From Edaphochlamys debaryana (Eukaryota > Chlorophyta > Chlorophyceae > Chlamydomonadales): a stretch of 64,000 nucleotides of DNA. The notes below the pieces were generated by a model. That model saw nothing but the letters and a program-made list of their open reading frames with translations. It searched no databases and had not been told where the DNA came from. The stretch is taken from contig JAEHOE010000078.1 in the NCBI GenBank assembly GCA_016858145.1, positions 1 to 64,000 of the forward strand, given 5' to 3'. This document shows, piece by piece, positions 22,866 to 32,418 of the stretch. Every line of letters begins with the position of its first letter. The first letter of the stretch is position 1. A program made the translations under genes and the position numbers.

Positions 22866-24042
22866 GGCTCGGGTTAAGCTCGGGTCAAGCTAGCACGGAA
22901 GCATGCACTTTACATTCAGGAGGCGTACGGCACAGACACGGCATCAGCAGAAGCAGTGGCAAGTCTGAAAGCGGTTTGGCCGAGGTTGTGGGGCATTAAG
23001 TGGGATCCGGGCAATAAAGAGCCCTTGTGGAGGCTGGCGATGGATGGCTTCCCGGGATTTGGCATGCACCGGAGCCAGTTAGGAACTGAACGTGGCGAGG
23101 TGTCCGTGTGGGCGAACCATGGAGCAAGGCGATCGGCTCCACCATTTCTGGTATTGTCCAGCCGCTGTGGCTGTTCGTATGCGCCTCAGTCATGGTATTG
23201 GCAGGGCGGTGAAACGACACGAGGTGTGGCTTGCTGTGCCCCCAGAGGGCACCGGGATTCATGCGCGAGTGTGGGACGTGGTGTGTCTGGCCGCGATATG
23301 CGCGATGGACCGGGCCAGAAGGTACAAGTATGCGCACAGGGACGCTCAGGACCACTCCTTGATGATGGCACAGGCTTTAGCAGTAGCACGAGGCGAGTTT
23401 GAGGGCCGTTTGCAGTGTTTTGCGGAGGTTGGGCTCACGCACAGGGGCTGGGATGAGGTCCCAACCGACCACCCTTTCCTAGCGGCCAGGGCGGACGGAT
23501 CAGTGCAGTATGCAGGCCCGGACGCCCCTTGATGGAGGCGGGGCACACCCTGCGGCGCATAACAAACGGGAGGGAGCCGCAGGGGGGGGGGTTTCGCCCG
23601 GCGGCGCATAACAAACGGGAGGGAGCCGCAGGGCAGGGGCGGGGACCGGGTGAGCTACACGTGGCGTTTGATGGGATGTGCACCTTGCGGAAAGGGGACA
23701 TAGTCCTCTGCGGCGCATAACAAACGGGAGGGAGCCGCAGAGTGGGAGTGAATGTGGGGTCGGGAGAGCCAGGATCGAGAGGTGTACGGCCAACAGTGTG
23801 AGCACATGATGAACGGTGAACGGTTACTGGTAGGAGGCGCGGCCGAGGAGGGGCCATCGATACACGCTGAGCATGGTCATTGCGTGCCAAGGACTAAGGT
23901 GGGACCTGAGTGTGGTCAGTGCAAGTTATGACAGGGACTTGCGTTCTGGCTTGCAGGGGGCAAGCCCGTGAGGTGGGTCGCTTGGCCCCAGCGTTCAGCG
24001 CTGTGACCCCAGGGGGATCCTTCATTGTAAACACCGAGGACT
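22866..24042 (+). mobile_element. LINE copy 2, 5'-truncated
   Basis: Matches copy 1 from about position 5379 to the 3' end. It covers the C-terminal Cys/His region, all three hairpins and the TGTAA-linked terminus. At the 5' edge a short GCTCGGGT(T/C)AA segment is duplicated. It shares with copy 3 a two-base deletion (AACTGAACGTGG, where copy 1 has AACTGAGAACGTGG), so copies 2 and 3 descend from a common progenitor. The sequence after it, AGAGTGGCGGGGCAGCG, is partly repeated at once (24043-24085). Confidence 0.9.
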
Positions 24043-24310
24043 AGAGTGGCGGGGCAGCGTGGCAGCGAGGACTAGAGTGGCGTGGCAGGCATGATGCAAA
24101 GCGCGGGGCCGTGTGGAGCGCTCCGCGCGAAGCTTGCGGGCCGCGACTTCTCCCTTGACGGATATGAGTTGCTGCAAGGTTACCAACATCGCGCTTGGTC
24201 CGGGCTTGGTCGACGAGGACTGGGTCCCGAAGCGCTAAGTCGGCAACGCAGCTTCCTCGCAACTGCCGCGCGCAAACTTGTTGGAACTACCCAGCTCTTA
24301 GCTTCAAAGT
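24043..24310. other. Short unassigned stretch
   Basis: Contains an open frame (24082-24315, plus strand) with the peptide LAGRDFSLDGYELLQGYQ. It has no recognised family and no splice evidence, so no gene is called. Confidence 0.4.
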
Positions 24311-25086
24311 GTTAGATATCGAGCTATGGATTGCTTCCCGACGCGACAGAAACTCGGGGATGGCGAGGGGGGAAAACACCGTGGGTTACGGTGTCCGGGG
24401 AGCGCACGCCACTCGCCGAAAACTTTACGCAAGTGCACATTCGCAGACGCGCTCCGATTGCCTCCCAAACTCATATGCATGGGCATAGCATTAGGAGGTC
24501 TTGCGTGCGATGGCGCGGTCGCCCCCGCAGGTCGGCTCGACCCCGATAGGAAGTAGACTGTTTGGCGTCGTTCCGCGCCGCAGCCCTCTGCAGGTCCATC
24601 AGGCTGCTTTCTATAAACGTACTGCGACTATCTTTAAGCAATTAAACGCAAAGTAGGCACAGAAGGCCGCCCAAACATGCGCATGCGCGGACGCAGCGAC
24701 CAGACTCGGCTCTGCATAGCAAACCTTCAAACCCTTAGGCCACTGAATACCCGATGATGACGCCGGAGGCAGGAAGGATGAGCAAGACACTTAATGAGGG
24801 GAGCTGTCCATCGCAGCTTTGCGTTTGTCGCCAGCGCGGGTCTCTGCGGAGAGCGGTGAACTTGGTTAGCATGAAACTCACACGGCAGAGGAGTGGGTGG
24901 GGGGCACGGCGTCGGGGGGATGGGGCGGCCTGGGCTTTGCAGCCCCCCCTGCAGTGCATGCCCAGCTGGCTGCGAGATCGAAGCTGTGCTCTCTTGCTGT
25001 CGGCTTGTCTGGGCCAGGGCAGTCTTGCGACCGTATTGCGTCCCATTTGGAGGTGGTCGACCTTGGGGGGGTATGGGTTGGCTACG
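24311..25086 (+). repeat. Left arm of a long inverted repeat
   Basis: The reverse complement reappears at 29552-30386. Shared landmarks from the outer end are TAGATATC, GAGCTATGGATTGCT, CCGACGCGACAGAAACTC, ACGCAAGTGCACATTCGC, GCATAGCATTAGGAGGTC, CCCGATGATGACGCC and, innermost, GGGGGGGTATGGGTTGG. A third partial copy lies at 36440-36757. It may be the terminus of a large foldback-type element. Confidence 0.8.
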
Positions 25087-28000
25087 CTGACGGCCGCACA
25101 CGACTATGTACCCAAGTAGGGTCCATACCCGCTTGCGTGCCCGGCCCTCGCCGCCGTCTCTACCTTTATGCGTAGGGGCCCCGGGGAGGCGCCGAGCGGG
25201 TACGTGCCAAACCCGGCACCCCCAGCACCGTCTCGTGCCCTTGCGCTGTCAGGACGACGACAGCGCATTTGAGCGGCCTAGGCATTCGCAGAGCGTGTGT
25301 GCGATCACGCGTTTTGGTGCATGTACGGAGACTCGTTCGCCGACCCTCTCCCCTTACACTGCTACCGCTCCAACGTTCGCCGGCTCTCGAATACCCCCAG
25401 CCGGTCGCAACGCCAATTGCCAAGCCCTTTCACACTCTCGACGCCACGCTACAACCCCCCGCCCCGGCGCCCGGGGCAACAGCAAAGGGGGGGAAAGACA
25501 CACGGGCGGCGGGGGCGCCGCCCAGAACCGGCACACAAACTCTCCCTCACTCCCCCGCCGCCCTGACCAGCCCGGCCCGCTCTGGGCCAAACTACTCCCA
25601 CCGGACCTTGCCTACGCTCACCTGCAGCGGTCCCAATCAACACGCGTGAGCCGTCAGAACGCGTCCACCGAGGTCAGCATGCGTGACAACAACGAGCTAT
25701 CGAACAGTACTAGTACCCCCGCAGGCCTCAACTCTGCTTCGACCGGGGCCGGTTCGAGCCTGCCATACCGCCCTTGGCGCACCAACCCGCCTTCTCCCCG
25801 GCCCCCTTCCAGCCCCGCCCCCCAAACCCCTTTTCTACCTCCCATGGGTTCAAGGCCCCACTTCCTCCCTGCCGTACACGCCCCAAAACCTCCCCTCGGC
25901 GCGCTGAGAGCGCTCCGTAGTGTCCCACTTGCGAGTTGCCGAGGGCCGGTTGGTGGCGCGGTCACACGACCGCAAGGAAGGTATGGATTAGGAGGTGAAC
26001 AAGACGATGAATATCGTCACCTTGTGCCCGAGCTTGCCGGCCGAGCGCCGTGAGGCGCGAGGCCTTTCGCGCCAAGTCTGGGCCTTCTCACGCACTGCCC
26101 TTCTACCAGCCGCAGTATCTTCTATGTGGAGCATCTAAGCAATATGAGGAGTAAGGCGATGCGCCGGCTTAGGAGGAGAAAAGAAGAACACGGCAAAGTG
26201 GAACCCAAAGCCAAGTCGAGGAGCCCCAGCAGCGTGGCAAGCAGTGTCTGCGTGCGAGGAGATAGGCGGTGACACCGGCAACTTAAGCGACGTGGAGTTC
26301 GGCGGGCGCGGCCGTGAGCCAGAGCGCCCCCAGCGGCAGAGCGTTTCCAGAGCAAGGCTCCCTTCTGTTATTAGCAAGAGCTGTTGATGTAGGTGCTTGG
26401 GCTAGCTAGGCGAGGCAAGGGTAGGTAGGTGATTTGGGTAGCGCGCGCTCGAAGGCGCGGAGTCGCGAGCGAGGCCACACCTTTCCCCTTCGTGGCGCTG
26501 CGCAGTCTGGTGTTTGGTGTTTCGTGGTGAGCGCCGCCGGGGCAGGTTGTGCCCACTCCGGCGAGGCGCCGGCGCTTCCCAGCGCCGGCGCGCCCAAGCC
26601 GCACGCCTGCTGCCCATAGCATCACTTCGATGCTCCTGAGCACCGTGGCTGGGCTCGTGGCGGCGCCCGCAAGACCGAGCCCTTCGGCTCCGGCTGGGCC
26701 CCGCGGCACGTTCCGACACCTCCCGACACAGGCCCATCGCGGGCCTGCGCGGGCCTTGGCTTCCGGAATGCCGGGATCGGGTGTCGGAGGGCCGGATTGG
26801 TACGGCAGCCCTCATTGAGACTTGCTTATAAGGCCGGGTCGTGGCCCTTTTTGCTGCTTAACCTAGCAAACAACACAATCAACGCGCACTAACAAGCTCT
26901 CTAACAAAGCTCTCTGACTCCGAACAAGCTCTCTAAGACTCTGAACCTCTGAAGCTCTGATATACGGCTAGCGCCGGACTGATCACCCGTCGCTCGGAAC
27001 CCAGGTCCTGTAATCCCTCAGAAATCATTTGACGCCCCCGACCCTCTACCTTCCATCCCTCACCACAGCACCCGGTTTGGACGCCAGCAGTTGCCCATAG
27101 CAGCTTAAGGCTCCTCGTACAGCAGAGTTTAGGCTAACCTCGGCCAGGCTAGCCAGTTTCCCCTTGCCCGCAGGAGGTCGCCACCCTGCCGGCCGTGTCG
27201 TGGACGTGAAGCGGTCCCACTCCCTCTGTCCACTCTTCTGCGCCCGAGCTCAGGCGCGGCGGAACAGCCCCTTTCCCGGCTCCGCCCCTTTGTTCCCACA
27301 GGTCCGTGCGAGTTAAGCCTCCGTTCCTGTTTGTGGACATCTACAATCGGCCTCAAGTACCAGCAGTGGTCAAGCCCCTGCTCGAGTCGGGCCCCCCGTG
27401 CACCCTTGTCCCCCGCAGGTACACCCCCCTGCCGCAGGACCCCAGCAACAGCGCAGCAGCTTCAGCCTGCCCTGCCTTGCTTAGTGCACATATACAGTTA
27501 GTGTCAGCAGGCCCGTGCGAGTTAAGCCTCCGTCCCTGCCTGTCACTCGTTAGGCACCGCAGCCCAGGGAGAAGCCCAGACCTTCCCCTCTGCCCGCAGC
27601 AGCTCGTCAGCTCCTGCTCGTGCCAACCAGTCGAACCCTCTGCCTGCGACAGGGCGACCGCGCTCTCTCTTCATCAAGCCCTAGGCCAGCCCCCAACAGC
27701 TGCTGCCTTCTAGGTGCAGGGATACTCAGCTAGTCGCTGTGTCCCGGGACTTGCGTGCTTGCTAGCACAACCTCGCCGTCCCTCTTTCCCCTTCGCCCCC
27801 CCTCAGGTCATAACCCGCCTGCGGGCAGTCAAGTCAAGAAGACTCTCGACAGGGCATTAGGCCCCCGGAACTCCGGTAGAGGGTTCATTGGGTTGCCTGG
27901 CCCCGGACAGGACACAGCAGTCCCCGGGCCCGTTTCTCTAGACCGCAAGGGAACCTCTCTTTCTGCGGGGTCCTCCCTCAGGGCCACAGCCCGTGTGCCC

Positions 28001-28167
28001 CCGGTCCACTAGGGAGCCGAGCGTCAGCGAGGCGACACAGCCTCTGCTAGATCAGCCGCCTCCCGCAGCCAGGGCTCGTGCTTGCACAACCTCGCCCTCG
28101 GCCCTTTCTCCCTTGCCCGCCCCCAGGCCAAGTACCGTACCTTGCCCTGCGCGCGTGCATCCTACCT
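25087..28167. other. Interior of the inverted-repeat region, no gene supported
   Basis: The open frame at 25106-26053 has no recognisable domain and a low-complexity Pro/Ser/Arg composition. A TATA-like CTTATAAGG at 26825-26833 is followed by AT-richer sequence with repeated AAGCTCTCT motifs (26890-26965), as in a retroelement leader, but no paired long terminal repeats were found. Around 27300-27560 the motif GTGCGAGTTAAGCCTCCGT occurs twice. Confidence 0.4.
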
Positions 28168-28248
28168 CACCGCCAGACGTTTCCGCCGTCTGCCCGTGAA
28201 CCTATTCTCTGATATCTCACCGTCAGGCGTTTCCGCCGCCTGTCCGTG
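28168..28248. other. Two tandem hairpins with a compensatory base change
   Basis: The first hairpin (28168-28198) has stem CAGACG/CGTCTG and the second (28218-28248) has CAGGCG/CGCCTG. Both have the same 7-base loop TTTCCGC and outer CAC/GTG pairs. The A-T pair of the first is G-C in the second, so pairing is preserved. Confidence 0.55.
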
Positions 28249-28559
28249 ACCTAAACAGCTTCCGCTTCGACTCAAGACTCTGGTACTGCGTGGTGATCCG
28301 CACACCACCGGCAGTTTATATCCGTCCTCTCTATACCCGGCGTGCGGGGGGTCTTCTTACCCTCCCTCGCTGCGCGTGTTCAAAGGCTCTGCAACGGTCC
28401 AAGGGCGCGGCAACTACACCTTCGGCAGCAGCAGACTACATCAGGAAGCAGTGCACGGCGAAAAATTTAACTGTGTAAATCTGGTCTCTACCCCGTTGGT
28501 GTGGTCGCTCCGCTTGCTGCCGGCAACGCCCGCCGGGCCGGGCGTGGGCGCCTCCCGGG

Positions 28560-28712
28560 CTGTGCCTCTCCCCCTGCGGCTCATCGCCACGCCCTGACAG
28601 CTGCGAGAGCTGAAGTGGGCTCGATTGCTGTGGGCTTGTCTGGGTCAGGGCAGTCTCGTGCTCAAGTTGCATCCCGTTTGGAGGTGGTCGACCTTGGGGG
28701 GGTATGTGTTGT
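28560..28712 (+). repeat. Extra copy of the inner part of the inverted-repeat arm
   Basis: In the same orientation as the left arm. It shares GCTGTGGGCTTGTCTGGG, TTTGGAGGTGGTCGACC and TTGGGGGGGTATG with 24970-25080. Confidence 0.7.
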
Positions 28713-28834
28713 GCTCCTATCCTGGTGTACTTTTCACATTCCACGCGGTCACTGGGATGTCAGGCTGGGGGCAGCTCTGGCCACTTGCCGGCGTGGTGGG
28801 GGCTGATGCGTGGTTAAGATGGGGTGGCCAGGGT

Positions 28835-29320
28835 GGGGACCCCTACTGAACTCGGTCGGAACGGCCCTTGCATTGCACTCCCACCACATCCGGTCGAGTC
28901 CTTTTGCCAGTAGGGCCCCTAGACATGCCCAAGCACTGGGGCAGAAGGCTGGGAGCAGCGCTGGTCAGGTGGTGGCGTGGAAGGGTGGGATATGTATGTG
29001 GTTGGGACAGGGCCGCCAGGGAGGGGACCCCTACTGAACTCGGTCAGAACGGCTCTTGCATTGCACGCCCATCACATCCGGTCAAGTCCTTTTGCCAGTA
29101 GGGCCCCTAGACATGCCCAAGCACTGGGGCAGAAGGTTGGGAGCAGCGCTGGTCAGGTGGTGGCGTGGAAGGGTGGGATGTGTGGTTGGGACAGGACCGC
29201 CAGGGAGGGGACCCCCACTGAACTCGGCCAGAACGGCTCTTGTATTGCACGCCCATCACATCCGGCCAAGTCCTCTTACCAGTAGGGCCCCTAGACATGC
29301 CCAGCCACTGGGCAGAAGGC
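28835..29320. repeat. Tandem repeat, units of 184-188 bp, three copies
   Basis: Unit starts are at 28835, 29023 and 29207, each at GGGGACCCC(T/C)ACTGAACTCGG. Each holds ATTGCA(C/T)GCCCATCACATCCGG-like and TAGGGCCCCTAGACATGCCC segments. The units differ by a few substitutions and short indels. Confidence 0.9.
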
Positions 29321-29332
29321 TGGGAGCAGCCC

Positions 29333-29700
29333 GGGAGGCCCCACGGCCGGCCCGGCAGGCCTCCCAACCCATACCCCCCCAAAAGTCGACCCCCTCCAAT
29401 CGGGACGCAACTTGAGCACGAGGCTGCCCTTGCCCAGACAAGCCCACAGCAAGAGTGCACACCTCAGGTCTCGCAGCCGGCTGGGCGTGGCGGCGAGCCC
29501 CAGGGGGAGAGGCACAGCCCGGGAGGCCCCCACTGCCGGCCCGGGAGGCCTCCCAACCCATACCCCCCCAAAGTCGACCCTGTATAAACGTGACGCAACT
29601 CGAGCACGAGGCTGCCCTTGCCCAAACAAGCCCACAGCAAGAGAGCACACGTTCGGTCTCGCAGCCGGCTGGACGTGCACTGCGGGGGGGGCAGCAAAGC
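29333..29700. repeat. Tandem repeat, unit about 189 bp, two copies
   Basis: Starts are at about 29333 and 29521 (GGGAGGCCCC). Each contains CCTCCCAACCCATACCCCCC, GAGCACGAGGCTGCCCTTGC and CTCGCAGCCGGCTGG. The second copy is continuous with the right inverted arm, so the arm includes one unit of this tandem. Confidence 0.85.
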
Positions 29701-30386
29701 CCAGGCCGCCAGGGGGGCCCCGGGGGGGGGGCGGGGCCCGTCCCCCGCACGCACACCCGGAGGTGACCGAGACCCCGCCCACGGGGCCCCTGCCTCCGCC
29801 GACTCCTCTGCCATATGAGTTTCCTGCTGACCGTGATCACCGCTGTCCGCAGAGACGCGCGCTGGCGAAGAACGCACAGCTGCGATGGACAGCTGCTCCA
29901 GTGTCTTGCTCATGCTTCCTGCCTCAGGCGTCATCATCGGGTGTTCAGTAGCCTACAGGATGAAAATTTGCTATGCAGAGCCAGGTCTGGTGGCTGCGTC
30001 CGCGCATGCGCATGTTGGATGTGCAGTCTTCTGTGCCTGCTTTGCGTTATCCTTGCTTATTAAGGTCGCAGTACGTTCGTAGAAAACATCCTGCTGACCT
30101 GCACAGGGCGGCGCCTCACAACGACGCCGAACAGTCTACTTCCCATCGCGGTCGAGCCGACTTGCGGGGGCGACCGCGCCATCGCACGCAAGACCTCCTA
30201 ATGCTATGCCCATGCATATGAAGCAGTTTGGGAGGCAATCGGAGCGCGCCTGCGAATGTGCACTTGCGTAAAGTTCCCGGCGAGGGGCGTGCGCTCCCCG
30301 GACACCGTAACCCACGGTGTTTTCCCCCCTCGCCATCCCCGAGTTTCTGTCGCGTCGGGGAGCAATCCATAGCTCTAGATATCTAT
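29552..30386 (-). repeat. Right arm of the long inverted repeat
   Basis: Reverse complement of 24311-25086 over about 0.8 kb, with substitutions and small indels. The outer end is CCATAGCTCTAGATATC. No matching target-site duplication was seen outside the two arms, so a single element from 24311 to 30386 is only one explanation; two opposite insertions is the other. Confidence 0.8.
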
Positions 30387-31128
30387 CAAAACGAATGTCC
30401 GAATTGCTCTTTGGGCTATGGGTGCGAGGTGGTGGGACTGCCTTCCCAACATGTTGAGTTCGCGCCGGGTCGTTAAGTTTCCCAGCTCTCAATCACATAC
30501 GATAGAGAGGAAACCACTCAAGCTTGTGACATCGCGAGCTGGGCGTGAATCACGAGTCAATGCATGGCTCCATAACACTTGTCACCCTACCACCAGCCTG
30601 AGCCAGTCTGACATACGGCGGCTCAAAGCATGCTGCAGCGTCGAGTCCGCCGCATACGTATCCATCACACCAGCAGGGTTTTCGCCCCCCGAGCCTACCA
30701 GAGCCTGGCGCTGGGCCGAAAAGCTCACAAGAGGTCCACCCTGTATCGGGTCGGTCTCTCGCAATGGCGTCTCATCTGCAAGCCCCGGCTGGCGCGGGGG
30801 GGCCCCTGCGGGACTGTGACCAGCAGAGCTAGGTGTCTGCCTCGACATGCGCTTTGCGGTCTTGCACAATGCGACGCCGTTGTGTTGGCAATGCCTGATG
30901 CGCGAATGCATGAGGGGTTGGGAAGGCGGGGTGGGGAGTCTTGCCCCCAGGTCTTGCCCCCCGCAGCCCCCAAGCCTTGCCGATTGCATGGGTGTCAATG
31001 TGCAGGTGGCACACCGAGTAGGTGGCGCTCTCGCTCAACCCCTCTCCTTCGGTTCCTGCTGTAATCATCGCATCCTCTCGCCACCTCATGCAATCAGTCC
31101 CGGTGCTTCCCTGCCGGTGCTTCCCTGC
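30387..31128. other. Unassigned stretch
   Basis: The open frame 30418-30819 contains SDIRRLKACCSVESAAYVSI and WRWAEKLTRG, reminiscent of C-terminal regions of algal retroelement polyproteins. No reverse transcriptase motif is present, so no call is made. Confidence 0.35.
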
Positions 31129-31330
31129 CGCCTGACTCTGATCTCGAGGATGGGCCTCTCAGCCTTTGGCGCTGCCTCATGCCTGTCCGCATATGGCCTG
31201 GGCTCCCTCCTTTACCACTGCTCGCACAACGGCCTTCCCCCGCGCACGGCTACAGAACACCTGGTGGGCACGGTGGCGGCCCTGACCGACCGCAACATGA
31301 CGCCGGCACAATACAGGGACAACCCCAACG

Positions 31331-31744
31331 GTTGTCACAGGTTTGTGGCATCGCTGCCTAAGAGCCCCTCATTGCGCCCGCAGGCCTGTCATAGGTGCTG
31401 TGACTGGTCTTGGCTCGGCTGGTCACAGCCAAGCCATGCGCTTCCGCACAGGTGGTGTGGCTTGTCACAGGTTGCTGTGGCTGGTCACAGCTGGTCACAG
31501 GTCCAGAGCAGATCCATACAGGCACAGGCTTATGGTGGCACGGCCACGGCACACCGCACTGCTCTTTTACCAAAACATACACACTGTCCCTGTACATTGT
31601 GGTGGTGCCATGGTAGCTATGGCGGGAAGCTGCTGCGGAAGCGGTGCAGGCGGCGTTAGTGACAAGCCAAGGCTGTGACGGGCTGTGACAAGGCGGGCTG
31701 TGACGGGGCTGTGACAAGGGGGGCTGTGACAGGCTGTGACAAGG
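31331..31744. mobile_element. Putative small insertion with TTGTCACAG inverted ends
   Basis: Breaks the LINE fragment between CCCCAACG and AGCACCCACG. It begins GTTGTCACAG and ends CTGTGACAAGG, so the termini are inverted repeats of about 9 bases. TGTCACAG or its reverse occurs many more times inside. No clean target-site duplication was found and about 11 bases of LINE are missing, so the class is unknown. Confidence 0.45.
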
Positions 31745-31819
31745 AGCACCCACGAGCTGCATGTACCTCTCCCCAGCAGTTGGCGGCTTCGGCCTGCTCC
31801 CCCTCGTCGAACACACTGG

Positions 31820-32240
31820 CAGCAATGCTATCTTCCGTTGGCAGAAGTGCGGAGGGCCCGCACTTTTAGGCCCTGGCCAGTGACAAAAGTGCGAAAGCGG
31901 GCAGCACTTTGCAGGCTCCGGCAGCCCTAAAAGTGCCGGCGCGCCCGCCGTGCAGGACACTAGCCCAAGCTTCCTAACCTCCCTGCCTCTCCCTTACTGG
32001 CAGCCCTTCCGGGCCTTTCCGGGTTCCGGACCCCCCCGCCTCCCCCGAGCTGACACTCCTGCCATCCAGCCGTGTGCACTGCACCCCCATGACGGGGCGA
32101 AAAAGTGAAGGCGCGGACAGCACTTCGGGCGTTCAAAACAGTAGAAAGTGACGCCGTCTCTGCACTTTCTTGGATTGTAGCCCAAAAATGTGCCACCGGC
32201 TTCACTTTGGCGTCACTCTGTCACTTTGATATCAACACTG
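31820..32240. mobile_element. Non-autonomous hAT-like element (MITE), 421 bp
   Basis: Flanked by an exact 8-bp target-site duplication CACACTGG (31812-31819 and 32241-32248) within LINE sequence that reads CACACTGG once in copy 1. The ends are inverted: CAGCAATGCTATC at the left and CAGTGTTGATATC at the right when reverse complemented. An 8-bp duplication and CAG termini are typical of the hAT superfamily. The interior has many AAAGTG/GCACTTT motifs, likely subterminal transposase sites. No ORF. Confidence 0.85.
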
Positions 32241-32418
32241 CACACTGGTGCCAGGCACGCAAGCGCGGTAGTCCGAGGCATCCTGGGCGCCTGCGGCCTC
32301 CTCCGCTACCGCCCGCCGTGGACCGCGCCGCTCGTCTCCCTTCTCCGCTCAACCACCCAGCAGCACACCCCCTCTGCCTCCTGACCATGCGGCGCCCGGC
32401 ATCGTCAACCGGTCTCCG

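Noticed and set aside
25106..26053. 315-codon open frame in the inverted-repeat region
   Set aside because: Low-complexity Pro/Ser/Arg composition, no domain, no splice or start context, and alternative frames equally open.
26380..27130. LTR-like segment with a TATA box and AT-rich leader
   Set aside because: No second LTR, primer-binding site or retroelement polyprotein was found, so it is mentioned only as a possible promoter.
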